From: Actinomycetes bacterium
Lineage (GTDB): Bacteria > Actinomycetota > Actinomycetes > Mycobacteriales > Mycobacteriaceae
Assembly: GCA_023416315.1 (NCBI GenBank)
Contig: JAEZIA010000191.1
Location: forward strand, 1-14,044
Direction of reading: 5' to 3'
Length of the DNA: 14,044 nucleotides
Positions 5,898 to 13,774 of the stretch are shown piece after piece. Positions within the stretch are counted from its first letter, which is position 1; the number at the start of each line of letters is the position of its first letter. The notes beneath the pieces are model-generated. The model saw nothing but the letters and a program-made list of their open reading frames with translations, did not search any database and was not told the DNA's origin. Made by a program: the position numbers and the translations under genes.

Positions 5898-8882
5898 TCA
5901 GTTGTCGGTTCCCGACAGCCGAGCACGTACCGCGGACGTCAAGCGCTTGTACTTCCCCGTATCGGCCTCCAAATGCCACGCGTTACGCGACGCCTTGGGC
6001 ACCCCGTCGGCCCGCAACGCCGAGACCGTCGGCCGGCAGGTCGCGGACAGCGGGATCTCGGGCACCACATGGACCACATCGGGCGGCAGGCCGACCGGCA
6101 TCGAGGCGAACGCGTCGGTGAGGTCGGCGGTGGTGACGGTCCGGCCGGGCCGCAGCGTGATCGCCGTGACGGCGACCGTGCCGTCGGGGGTATCGACGCC
6201 ATACGTCGCGGCCAGATCGACGGCGCTGATCCGGTTGACGGCATCGGTGACCGCCTCCGGGAACACCACCCCGCGTTCGGTGCGGATGAGCAGCGGACGG
6301 TTGCCGAGCAGCCAGAAGTCGCCGTCGGTATCGCGGCGGAACACGTACTCGGTGGAGATCCAGGTGTCGCCGGGCGCGAACACGCCCCGCTTCACCGACG
6401 CGGTCGGGTCGATCGGCCCCCACGGCCGGGCCAGCAGGACGCCCACCTCATTGGGTTCGGCGATCGCCACGAACCCGTTCTCGTCTTCGAGGATCAGGTC
6501 GTCGTCGGCGTCATAGGCGGCCAGTTCCACCCGGCCGCCGCCGGGCAGTGGGCGGCCCTTGCTGCCCACCTTGAGGCCGGCGACGTTGGCCAGCACCGCC
6601 TGGCCGTCGGTGGTGGCGAAGAACTCGACGACGTTGGCCGGGGTGAAGGCGTCGATCGTGCGCTGCCACAATCCCGGCGGCATCCCGGACCCGATGAACA
6701 GCCGCACCGGGTGGTTGCCGCGCAGGAAAAGCCCGGAATCGTCGGCGGCGTGGTCGATGACGTCCCGCAGCATCGTCCAGGTGTAGGACACCACCGTGAC
6801 GCCGTACTGGCGGATTTGGGTGAGTACGCGGGCCGGGCGCAGCCCGCGCGACAACGCGATCCGGGTGCCACCGACGACCGCGCCGCCAAGACTGACCAGC
6901 AGCCCGGACTGGTGATGCAGCGGAGTCAGGCAGTACACGGTGTCGGTGCGGCTCAACGCCGCCGCTGAAGCCGTGCCGAACGCCGACAACGCCCAGCGGT
7001 AGTTCGTGATCTGCTTGGGCACCAGCGTCCCGCTGACCGTGTTGAACGCGACGAACGCCAGGTCGCGGGCAAACCCCGGATTGGGGCGGTACCAGCCGGG
7101 CAGCGTGACGGCGTCGGGGTCGATCTTCTCCATGTCGATGACATTGCTGCCGTCGGGCACGCCTAGGTCGCGGCTCTCACCACCGCCGAGGACCAGCACC
7201 TCGACGGGCAGCTTGCGGGCCGCCTCGAGGTTGCCCGGGTCGGTGATCACCTCGGTGACGCCGCCGATGCGGACGGCCTCGGCGAGATCGACGTCGGGCG
7301 GCATCAGCACGGCCACCGCACCCAGGCGCGACAGCGCCGCGATGGCCACCAGCGCCGAGGGCCGGGTGTCCATGAGGACGCCGACCCGCACGCCCTGGCG
7401 GATGCCGACCGAGATCAGCCCGCGGACCACGTTGTTGATGCGGCGGTTCACCGCCTCGTAGGTATGCACCCGGCCGTCGAACAACAGGAACTCGCCGTCC
7501 GGGGCGCCGTTGGCCTGCTCGTCGATGATCCGGCCGAGCGAGATCCGGGTGTGGTCGTTGATCTGACCCAGCCGGGTCAGCCGCGGCAACGTGCGGGCGG
7601 TCTCGACCGCGAGCGTCCGCACCGACTTGTTGGCGTTCACCACCGCACCGGCCGCGCCGCGGGCCAGCGACAGCGCCACCTCGGACGCCTCGGCCACGCT
7701 GTGCATCACGCGCGCCGACAGCGCGACCCCGGATTCGTCGGGTTCGGCGGCGCTGTCCTGCATGGGCGCGATGGCGGCGGGCGCAGGCGCCTGGCCGGAC
7801 AGCCAGCGCACCCAGTCGGCCACGGTCGGCCACGTCGCCGTCGCCGCCTTGGAGCCGACCACCAGACCGAAGTGCCCGGCCCGGATCATCACCTCGTAGA
7901 CGTCGGCGCCCGGTGCGGCGCGCTTGATGCCGCGCACCGAGGCGGGCTGGCCGATGTCGTCGACCTCACCGACGAACGCCAGCACCGGGCACGTGATGTC
8001 GGACAGCGTGACCAGTTGTCCGTTGATCGCGAAGCCGCCCGACATCATCCGGTTGTGCGCGATGAACTGCTTGAGCAGTTCGGACACCGCGGGCCCGGAC
8101 CAGGCGATCCAGCCTTCGGAGTCCAGGAACCGGCGCTGCTGTTCGCGCGGCAGCAGCGCGTCGCGGTCGTGCAGCTGACGCAGGAAGTCGAGCCGGGCCT
8201 TGGCGGTCTTGAGCGGGTCGAGCATCTGAAAACCGGTGCGCGCCAACCACCCCGGGATGTCGATGCGGTTGAAGACGTGGTCGGCCATAAAGTCGGCGGC
8301 CACCGCACCGAGGTTGGGCGGGATGCCCATCGGCAGGGCGGCGAGGGTGTCCACCGGCGAGCCGAACGCCACGATGCTGGCGATGTCCTTGCTGCGCCGG
8401 TAGGCCGCGGTCTGGTAGCAGAACATGCCGCCCTGGGAGTAACCGGCCAGATGCACGGCCTGCCCGGTGGCTTCCTTGACGGCGTCGATCGCCTCGTTGA
8501 GCGCGACGATGTGGTCGGTGAGGGTGCGTTCCATGCCGCCCTCGACCTCGTCGGGCGAGCCGAAGTCGATCACCCAGGGGTCGATGCCCGCCGCATGCAG
8601 GATGCCGACGGCGCCGTCCTCGCGGGTGACGTCCCACATGTTCGCCGACATCATCATCGGGTGCACCATCAGCACCGGCGGGCCTGCCGGCCGCTGGCCG
8701 GGCCGGTTGTCCGGCGGGAAGTAGCGCCGCAGCTTGTACATCGGCTTGCTCTCGACGATCTGGAACGGTGAGGGCACCGCCCCGGTCTCCAAGCCGCCCC
8801 AGCGCAACACCTCGAACCCGTTCTGAGCCGTCGCCATCAGCCGTTCCACCGGCCTGGTGACCGCCGACAAGTTCAGATCCAC
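5898..8882 (-). CDS. Fusion: PHA-synthase-like alpha/beta hydrolase plus acyl-CoA synthetase-like (AMP-ligase) domain
   Basis: Two-domain protein of 994 residues matching, from memory, Rv1683 (about 999 aa, annotated as a possible long-chain acyl-CoA synthase and lipase). Residues ~1-370 are an alpha/beta hydrolase of the PhaC type: GYSQG nucleophile elbow (147-151, Ser149), Asp308/309 in FVGEVDDIG and His337 in RAGHFGLVVG form a plausible triad. PhaC enzymes use Cys in the elbow; Ser here suggests lipase or thioesterase chemistry. After a low-complexity linker (~365-440) comes an acyl-adenylate domain. Its motifs are degenerate: the P-loop reads NTVSGTLVPK (614-623) rather than TSGTTGxPK, the A5 block is ATTDGQ and the C-terminal Lys region is DTGKYKRL. 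A FATP-like activity or a non-catalytic domain are both possible. The GTG at 8882 is preferred because AGGGGAG (8888-8894) is 5 nt upstream; ATG 8903 would add seven residues. Confidence 0.92.
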   Translation of the reverse strand: MDLNLSAVTRPVERLMATAQNGFEVLRWGGLETGAVPSPFQIVESKPMYKLRRYFPPDNRPGQRPAGPPVLMVHPMMMSANMWDVTREDGAVGILHAAGIDPWVIDFGSPDEVEGGMERTLTDHIVALNEAIDAVKEATGQAVHLAGYSQGGMFCYQTAAYRRSKDIASIVAFGSPVDTLAALPMGIPPNLGAVAADFMADHVFNRIDIPGWLARTGFQMLDPLKTAKARLDFLRQLHDRDALLPREQQRRFLDSEGWIAWSGPAVSELLKQFIAHNRMMSGGFAINGQLVTLSDITCPVLAFVGEVDDIGQPASVRGIKRAAPGADVYEVMIRAGHFGLVVGSKAATATWPTVADWVRWLSGQAPAPAAIAPMQDSAAEPDESGVALSARVMHSVAEASEVALSLARGAAGAVVNANKSVRTLAVETARTLPRLTRLGQINDHTRISLGRIIDEQANGAPDGEFLLFDGRVHTYEAVNRRINNVVRGLISVGIRQGVRVGVLMDTRPSALVAIAALSRLGAVAVLMPPDVDLAEAVRIGGVTEVITDPGNLEAARKLPVEVLVLGGGESRDLGVPDGSNVIDMEKIDPDAVTLPGWYRPNPGFARDLAFVAFNTVSGTLVPKQITNYRWALSAFGTASAAALSRTDTVYCLTPLHHQSGLLVSLGGAVVGGTRIALSRGLRPARVLTQIRQYGVTVVSYTWTMLRDVIDHAADDSGLFLRGNHPVRLFIGSGMPPGLWQRTIDAFTPANVVEFFATTDGQAVLANVAGLKVGSKGRPLPGGGRVELAAYDADDDLILEDENGFVAIAEPNEVGVLLARPWGPIDPTASVKRGVFAPGDTWISTEYVFRRDTDGDFWLLGNRPLLIRTERGVVFPEAVTDAVNRISAVDLAATYGVDTPDGTVAVTAITLRPGRTVTTADLTDAFASMPVGLPPDVVHVVPEIPLSATCRPTVSALRADGVPKASRNAWHLEADTGKYKRLTSAVRARLSGTDN

Positions 8883-8887
8883 GGCTT

Positions 8888-8894
8888 CTCCCCT
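8888..8894 (-). promoter_or_regulatory. Ribosome-binding site deciding the GTG start of the fusion enzyme
   Basis: AGGGGAG on the minus strand, 5 nt before GTG at 8882. The in-frame ATG at 8903 lies upstream of this site and has only GCAGCAGCG before it, so the GTG is the better start. Confidence 0.65.
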
Positions 8895-8982
8895 GTCCGA
8901 CATCGCTGCTGCGTAAGGCCCCGACAGCCTGCACATCATGGCACAAGGCCGATCCGCGTCCCGATGGATTGCCCGGCGCGAT

Positions 8983-8988
8983 TAGGGT
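8983..8988 (+). promoter_or_regulatory. Candidate -10 element for a leaderless ABC-F transcript
   Basis: TAGGGT fits TAnnnT and is followed by 7 nt and then the GTG at 8996. No Shine-Dalgarno sequence precedes that GTG. No good -35 is seen, which is common in mycobacteria. The geometry supports GTG 8996 over the upstream TTG at 8969, which lies before the -10. Confidence 0.5.
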
Positions 8989-8995
8989 CGTCCCA

Positions 8996-10768
8996 GTGGC
9001 ACATCTGCTCGGCGCCGAAGCGCTCCATCTCGAGTATCCGACTCAGGTGGTCTTCGAATCCGTGACCGTCGGCGTCAACGACGGTGCCCGCATCGGGATC
9101 GTCGGTCGCAACGGCGACGGCAAGTCCAGCCTGCTGGCGATGCTGACCGGGCGGCTCTCCCCCGACGCGGGCCGGGTCACCCGCCGCGGCGGGTTGCGCG
9201 TCACCGCGCTCGACCAGGCCGACACCATGCCTCCGCAGAGCACCGTCGGTGAGGTGCTCGTCGGCGATATCCCCGAGCACGAATGGGCCGGCAACCCTCG
9301 CATCCGCGACGTCGTCGCCGGATTGGTCGCCGACCTGGACTGGCAGACTCCGGTGTCCTCGCTGTCCGGCGGGCAGCGTCGCCGGGTCCAGCTGGCGGCG
9401 CTGCTGATCGGCGAGTGGGATGTGATCGCCCTCGACGAACCGACCAACCACCTCGACATCGAGGGCATCACCTGGCTGGCCGAACACCTCAAGAACCGGT
9501 GGCCGCGCACCAGCGGCGGGCTGCTGTTGGTCACCCACGACCGCTGGTTCCTCGACGAGGTCGCCACCACCACGTGGGAGGTGCACGACGGGATCGTCGA
9601 GCCGTTCGACGGTGGTTACGCCGCGTACGTGCTGCAGCGGGTGGAGCGTGACCGCGTCGCGGCCGCTGCGGAGGCCAAGCGGCAGAACCTGATGCGCAAG
9701 GAACTGGCCTGGCTGCGCCGCGGTGCGCCGGCCCGGACCTCCAAGCCGAAGTTCCGCATCGACGCCGCCAACCAGCTGATCGAGGATGTGCCGCCACTGC
9801 GCAACGGGGTCGAGCTGGCCAAACTGGCCACCGCCCGGCTCGGCAAGGACGTGATCGACCTGCTCGACGTGTCGGTGTCGTTCGACTCCAAACCCGTTCT
9901 GCGCGACGTGGAATGGCGGATCGGCCCGGGCGAGCGCACCGGCATCGTCGGCGCCAACGGTGCCGGCAAGTCGACATTGCTGGGCCTGATCGCCGGGGCG
10001 GTGACCCCGGATTCCGGCCGGGTCAAGCGCGGCAAGACGGTTCGGCTGGCGATGCTCGATCAGCAGTCCAGCCAGCTCACCGAGATCGCCGGCGATATGG
10101 TCCGCGAGGTCATCGGGCGGCTCAAAACCGACTACCAGGTCGACGGCAAGGACATCACTCCCACACAGCTCTTGGAGCGCTTGGGTTTTCGTCGCGAACA
10201 GCTGTCGTCACGGGTCGGTGAGCTCTCCGGTGGTCAGCGCCGCCGACTGCAGTTGATGCTGACGCTGCTCGAGGAGCCCAACGTCCTGGTGCTCGACGAG
10301 CCGACCAACGACGTCGACATCGACATGCTCTCGGCCACCGAGGACCTACTGGACTCCTGGCCGGGCACGCTGATCGTGGTGTCCCACGACCGGTACCTGC
10401 TCGAGCGGGTCACCGATCAGCAGTACGCGATCGTTGACGGGCACCTGCGGCATCTGCCCGGTGGTATCGACGAATACCTGCGCATCGCCGCCCGCCGGGA
10501 GACCGTCGAGGCCAAGCCTGCGCAGCAGCCGGCCCGCCAGGCCCTGTCCGGTGCCGAATTGCGCAGTGTGGAAAAGGAGATCGCGTCGCTGGACCGGGCG
10601 TTGGCCAAGCTGTCCGACCGGGTGATCGCCAAGCACGTCGAACTCGCCGAACACGACCAGTCCGACCACGTCGGCATCGGCGCGCTGACCCAGCAGCTAC
10701 GGGCGCTGGAAGACGAGGTCGCCACCCTCGAGACCCGCTGGCTCGAGCTGTCCGAACGACTCGAATAG
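8996..10768 (+). CDS. ABC-F family ATPase, Uup-like (often annotated macrolide ABC transporter ATPase)
   Basis: Soluble twin-ATPase of the ABC-F family, which act on ribosomes (translation factors or antibiotic protection) and not as transporters. The 590-residue protein has no membrane span. Domain 1: Walker A GRNGDGKS (38-45), LSGGQ (123-127), Walker B IALDEP (144-149) with LDEPTNHLD. The interdomain linker (about 215-275) carries ELAWLRRGAPARTSK, like the Uup linker. Domain 2: GANGAGKS (319-326), LSGGQ (410-414), LVLDEPTNDVD (431-441). A charged helical tail from about 518 to 589 is a coiled coil, as in Uup. Both catalytic Glu residues (148 and 435) are present. M. tuberculosis has this gene split in two (Rv1668c/Rv1667c, from memory); here it is intact. 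It is divergent from the fusion enzyme and followed at 24 bp by a membrane protein gene. Whether it gives antibiotic resistance cannot be read from the sequence. Confidence 0.94.
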   Translation: MAHLLGAEALHLEYPTQVVFESVTVGVNDGARIGIVGRNGDGKSSLLAMLTGRLSPDAGRVTRRGGLRVTALDQADTMPPQSTVGEVLVGDIPEHEWAGNPRIRDVVAGLVADLDWQTPVSSLSGGQRRRVQLAALLIGEWDVIALDEPTNHLDIEGITWLAEHLKNRWPRTSGGLLLVTHDRWFLDEVATTTWEVHDGIVEPFDGGYAAYVLQRVERDRVAAAAEAKRQNLMRKELAWLRRGAPARTSKPKFRIDAANQLIEDVPPLRNGVELAKLATARLGKDVIDLLDVSVSFDSKPVLRDVEWRIGPGERTGIVGANGAGKSTLLGLIAGAVTPDSGRVKRGKTVRLAMLDQQSSQLTEIAGDMVREVIGRLKTDYQVDGKDITPTQLLERLGFRREQLSSRVGELSGGQRRRLQLMLTLLEEPNVLVLDEPTNDVDIDMLSATEDLLDSWPGTLIVVSHDRYLLERVTDQQYAIVDGHLRHLPGGIDEYLRIAARRETVEAKPAQQPARQALSGAELRSVEKEIASLDRALAKLSDRVIAKHVELAEHDQSDHVGIGALTQQLRALEDEVATLETRWLELSERLE

Positions 10769-10785
10769 ACCGGCGTTCGTAGGAT
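10756..10785 (+). promoter_or_regulatory. Candidate leaderless promoter of the membrane protein gene
   Basis: ACGACT (10756-10761, with the GAC core of mycobacterial -35 boxes), 18 bp, TAGGAT (10780-10785), then 7 nt to the ATG at 10793. The upstream ATG at 10784 overlaps this -10 and would lie before the start of the message, so 10793 is the better start. The -35 lies in the last codons of the ABC-F gene. Confidence 0.5.
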
Positions 10786-10792
10786 GGCAGCC

Positions 10793-12124
10793 ATGCGCTA
10801 CGCGTTGCGGCCGCTGACCCTGTGGGCGCGATACTTTCCGCAACTCGTTGCCTGCTACCTGCTGGGGCTCCTCGGCAGGCACTTCGCGATCGCCTGGGCG
10901 GCCTGGGCCGGCTACGACAACAACTGGTGGGCGTCGCTGATCATGCCGCTGGCCGGTATGGCACGCCTGGGCTCGTATGTGGCGATGTTTCTGGTGCTGC
11001 GGCCGGCCTTCCCGGTGCTGGCCGCGTTCGGCCGCCGACCGGCCCGCAGCATCGATCTGTTCTCCACCGTCATCGTGCCGTTCTTCGCGATCTACCTGGC
11101 CTGGCAGATGTTCCGGGAGGACTGGCTGGCGTTCGAGACCCGCGCCCTGACCTATCGCGTCGGGGATTCGATGATGGCCGCGGTGTCCGGCGCGCCGCCG
11201 ACCGAACTGCATGCGGAGTCGCTGCCCGTCGGGGCGGGCACCTGGGTGCTGATCGCCGCGGCGCTGGTGGTGCGCACGGTGCTCAGCAAGATCAAGGACC
11301 GGTTGCCCGCCTGGTTCATCCCGGTCCGGCTGTATCTCGATGCGCTGTGGGTGTTTCTGGTGCTGAGCTTCTCGGTCAACCAGGGCCTGACGGTGCTCGT
11401 CAACCCGACCGGATGGATCGCGCAGCGCCGGATCATGGTGTGGCTCAGCACCACCCGAGCCGACCTGTTCTCCCACTTCGCACCGCTGGAGAGGATCTGG
11501 GACACCGCCATGTGGGCGCTGGGTACCGTGTTCGGCGGTGCGGCTGTGCCGCTGATCTGGTTGGCGGTCGCCGGCATCGTGTACGGCGTCACCGTGACCG
11601 CAGGCTGGCGCAGCGTGGTCCAGCGGGTCGTCGGGCCTCGCGCCGACGTGGTGTTGGACCCGTCGGCCCCGGCAGGCAAGCGGCTGCAGAAGCGCTGGAC
11701 GACGGTGCCGAAAGCGCTGCGGGACAAGGCCACCGAGCACGCTGTCGGCCAGCTGGGCAAGTTCAAGCCCATCACCGATTCGGCGCGCATCGTGCTGCAT
11801 GGCGGGGTGCTGGCGTTGGCGCTGTACGTGCTGGCCTACGCCGGGCTGGCGTGGCTGGACATGACCGGCAGTTACTACCGGACTCAGCTCGGTGACGGCT
11901 ATCTGTTCCGCGGCGCGGCCTGGCTGCTGGGTCCGCACCCGCAGGCGTTCTGGGACGGCTACGGCGAGACGTTGAGCCTCGCGTCGCATGCGATCATCGA
12001 GCCGTTGCGAATCTGCCTGATCGCCAGCACTTTTGCGTACTGCCTGGAGCGGATTCCCAAGGACCCGGCGCCTGTCCAGCCGGTTACAGCTCCAGCCGCA
12101 CCCGGATCCGCCCGTCCAGATTGA
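10793..12124 (+). CDS. Polytopic membrane protein of unknown function
   Basis: I do not recognise a family. The 443-residue protein has about seven or eight hydrophobic segments (approximate residues 13-30, 45-75, 88-106, 147-164, 178-198, 238-268, 332-354, 402-417). A long basic, probably cytoplasmic loop lies between about 270 and 330 (VVQRVVGPRADV, KRLQKRW, PKALRDKA). The segment 107-146 is polar and may be external. A Pro/Ala-rich tail follows the last span. It has no obvious catalytic or transporter motif; ARYFPQLVACYLLGLL near the N-terminus and the aromatic content suggest a helical-bundle protein. It lies 24 bp after the ABC-F gene but appears to have its own promoter. Its last 41 bp overlap, tail to tail, the end of the third exported-protein gene. 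From memory, nothing equivalent stands between argH and the ABC-F genes in M. tuberculosis. Confidence 0.85.
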   Translation: MRYALRPLTLWARYFPQLVACYLLGLLGRHFAIAWAAWAGYDNNWWASLIMPLAGMARLGSYVAMFLVLRPAFPVLAAFGRRPARSIDLFSTVIVPFFAIYLAWQMFREDWLAFETRALTYRVGDSMMAAVSGAPPTELHAESLPVGAGTWVLIAAALVVRTVLSKIKDRLPAWFIPVRLYLDALWVFLVLSFSVNQGLTVLVNPTGWIAQRRIMVWLSTTRADLFSHFAPLERIWDTAMWALGTVFGGAAVPLIWLAVAGIVYGVTVTAGWRSVVQRVVGPRADVVLDPSAPAGKRLQKRWTTVPKALRDKATEHAVGQLGKFKPITDSARIVLHGGVLALALYVLAYAGLAWLDMTGSYYRTQLGDGYLFRGAAWLLGPHPQAFWDGYGETLSLASHAIIEPLRICLIASTFAYCLERIPKDPAPVQPVTAPAAPGSARPD

Positions 12125-12599
12125 CCACGTCGACCGCTTTCGGGACCACGTCGTCGGGCAGCAGGAAGCTGAATTGCACCGCTCCCGTTCCGGTACACCG
12201 GTCGGACACGCCTTCGGGGAGTCGGGCACCGTAGCCGCCGATGCCCTCCGCCTGCCACCGGCGCTGACCGTCGGTGATCATCGCGGTGCACATGTCCCCC
12301 TCGGGGGCGCCTGCCCGTTCGATCGAAACCACCTGCAGCACCGCGCCTTCGGGGAGCTTCTTGGCACCCGGACCGGTCAGCTTGTTGAGGTGCTGGACTC
12401 CGCTGACGGTCCAGGTCTGCCCGTCGAACGACACGGCGTGACCCGCCGCCGCGACGTGCGGCGGCACGACGGTGTTCCGGTAGCCCGACCACTGCGGCGC
12501 GAGTTCGACGACCACCAGCACCGCCAGCGCGAACGCCGCCACGACGAGACCGATGATGTTGCGCTGCCACAATCTGGCGGGCAGTCGGGGCCGCCTCAT
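12084..12599 (-). CDS. Single-pass exported protein of unknown function (third of a coupled trio)
   Basis: 171 residues: basic N-terminus (RRPRLPARLWQR), one membrane helix (about 14-33) and an extracytoplasmic domain of short strands. Cys104 and Cys135 are the only cysteines and could form a disulfide outside the cell. The layout (N-terminal helix, then a beta-rich domain of about 130 residues with a PEGAVLQVVS strand and a final GRIRVRLEL strand) resembles the two genes upstream, pointing to diverged paralogues with a DUF4352-like or Ig-like fold; this is inference. The start ATG at 12599 overlaps the previous stop by 4 bp (ATGA). Its 3' end overlaps the convergent membrane-protein gene by 41 bp. 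No function can be assigned. Confidence 0.82.
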   Translation of the reverse strand: MRRPRLPARLWQRNIIGLVVAAFALAVLVVVELAPQWSGYRNTVVPPHVAAAGHAVSFDGQTWTVSGVQHLNKLTGPGAKKLPEGAVLQVVSIERAGAPEGDMCTAMITDGQRRWQAEGIGGYGARLPEGVSDRCTGTGAVQFSFLLPDDVVPKAVDVVNLDGRIRVRLEL

Positions 12600-13156
12600 C
12601 GTGCCACCGTCTCGGCCTGCGGGATCAGGATCGAATCCGCCCGCGTGACACCGGCGTCATCGAGCGGGATATCCAACACCAGGCGCGAGCCGAGCCGTTC
12701 GTCACCGCTCCAGACGCGCAACACCACCGAGGGCACCGAGTTCAGCAGCTCGACCGGGACGTCGAACACCCAGGCGCAGTCGAGGGTGAGGCCGGGCTGC
12801 ACCATGGCATTGGTCGACAGCAGCCGGTCGGTCGGCAGGTAGGTGTTGGGCCCGACCATCAGGTCGGCACGCGGCAACGCGGGCGTCCGCTCGGCGTTCA
12901 GCGAGGTCGCCGCCACCAGCCACGTCCCGGCCGCGGCGGCCGGCCTACTCGTCGGCCTGCTGCGGACGCTCGGGGCGATGCCGGCGCCGGTCACAAGCGC
13001 CGACAGGTTCTCTCCGACCGCGGCGGTGTGCATGGCGGCATGCACATCGAACGGTGCGTAGATCGTGGTGTTAGTGGGCAGCTTGTGCCAGACCAGCGCG
13101 GCCAGTGCGATCGCGACGACGGTGAGCACCGCGGCGCCGGCGGTCCGGCGGTTCAC
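12596..13156 (-). CDS. Single-pass exported protein of unknown function (second of a coupled trio)
   Basis: 186 residues with an N-terminal signal-anchor (about 7-24, after MNRR) and an extracytoplasmic domain. It shares the heptapeptide AGTWLVA (76-82) and the hexapeptide pattern VxLRVW (144-149) with the first gene of the trio, in the same order and at similar spacing, which is good evidence of common ancestry. A single Cys (127) lies in the mature part. The Pro/Ala/Arg-rich stretch around 62-76 looks like a linker. GTG 13156 overlaps the preceding stop as GTGA; the longer form from 13258 would run far into the upstream gene. The stop overlaps the next start as ATGA. The trio is one translationally coupled operon, so the products are likely made in similar amounts. 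Function unknown. Confidence 0.82.
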   Translation of the reverse strand: MNRRTAGAAVLTVVAIALAALVWHKLPTNTTIYAPFDVHAAMHTAAVGENLSALVTGAGIAPSVRSRPTSRPAAAAGTWLVAATSLNAERTPALPRADLMVGPNTYLPTDRLLSTNAMVQPGLTLDCAWVFDVPVELLNSVPSVVLRVWSGDERLGSRLVLDIPLDDAGVTRADSILIPQAETVAR

Positions 13157-13767
13157 GGCGCGACCTTGACCGGGACGCTGACTTGGCCGTACTCGGTGAG
13201 ACTGTCCACCCAGTTGTGGCCGTAGGTGACCATCAGCTCGACGAAGTGTTTCTTCCAAACCCGCAGCGTCACCGAATCACCGTCGTGCAGCGCGTCTTGC
13301 GGCAAAGTCCACAGGGCGGCGACCTGCTCGCGCAGGCCCGGACCGAGCCGGGTGATGCGGCTGCCGTCGGACATCCGGAACACCCCGAAGAAGCGCTTAC
13401 CCGGTTCGTCGCGCAGGTCGAGTTCGCGGTCGACCGAGACCGGTATGGTGCCGTCGTTGCGCAGGCTCGCGATGACCGCCACATACCGCAAGCCCGGGGC
13501 CGCGGGAGCCACCAGCCACGTTCCGGCGCGGATCTCGCGGGGGAACGACGCCCGCTCGACGATGACGGTGAATGCGCCGTCGCTGAACTCGTCGCCGGGC
13601 TTGAAGTCGGTGACGGTGGTCTTGACGGTGTCCAGACCACCGAACAACGCGGTGGCCGCCAGGATCACGACGGTGAGCAGCCGGCCGATCTGGCTGAAGC
13701 TCAGGCCGGCCAACCAACCGCGGATCCCCCGCCGCGGCGTCGCGGCTGTGACCGGCGCGCCCCCCAT
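13153..13767 (-). CDS. Single-pass exported protein of unknown function (first of a coupled trio)
   Basis: 204 residues. A cytoplasmic N-terminus rich in Arg (to about 26) leads to one membrane helix (27-45) and an extracytoplasmic domain with alternating strands. Notable motifs are AGTWLVA (81-87), RYVAVIASLRNDG (94-106), ALWTLPQDAL (151-160) and VTLRVWKKHF (166-175). The pattern of a 'YVAV-x-LRNDG' strand in a ~150-residue external domain recalls DUF4352-type Ig-like domains; I cannot confirm this by eye. The domain has no Cys. ATG 13767 is chosen because a TACGAT -10 ends 8 bases before it (7-nt gap) and upstream codons belong to the argH end region. It lies 31 bp after argH on the same strand, and is the head of the overlapping trio. 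Confidence 0.84.
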   Translation of the reverse strand: MGGAPVTAATPRRGIRGWLAGLSFSQIGRLLTVVILAATALFGGLDTVKTTVTDFKPGDEFSDGAFTVIVERASFPREIRAGTWLVAPAAPGLRYVAVIASLRNDGTIPVSVDRELDLRDEPGKRFFGVFRMSDGSRITRLGPGLREQVAALWTLPQDALHDGDSVTLRVWKKHFVELMVTYGHNWVDSLTEYGQVSVPVKVAP

Positions 13768-13774
13768 ACGTCGA

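Noticed and set aside
7464..8771. Long open frame on the plus strand opposite the hydrolase part of the fusion enzyme
   Set aside because: Antisense to a protein with clear motifs; composition is Arg/His/Gly-rich as expected for a high-GC shadow, with no recognisable domain.
8960..8974. TTG at 8969 as start of the ABC-F gene
   Set aside because: Lies upstream of the candidate -10 at 8983-8988, has no ribosome site, and would add nine residues not expected for the family.
10697..12229. 510-codon open frame on the minus strand opposite the membrane protein gene
   Set aside because: Full of Arg, Gln and His with no hydrophobic or domain pattern; it mirrors the codon bias of the plus-strand gene.
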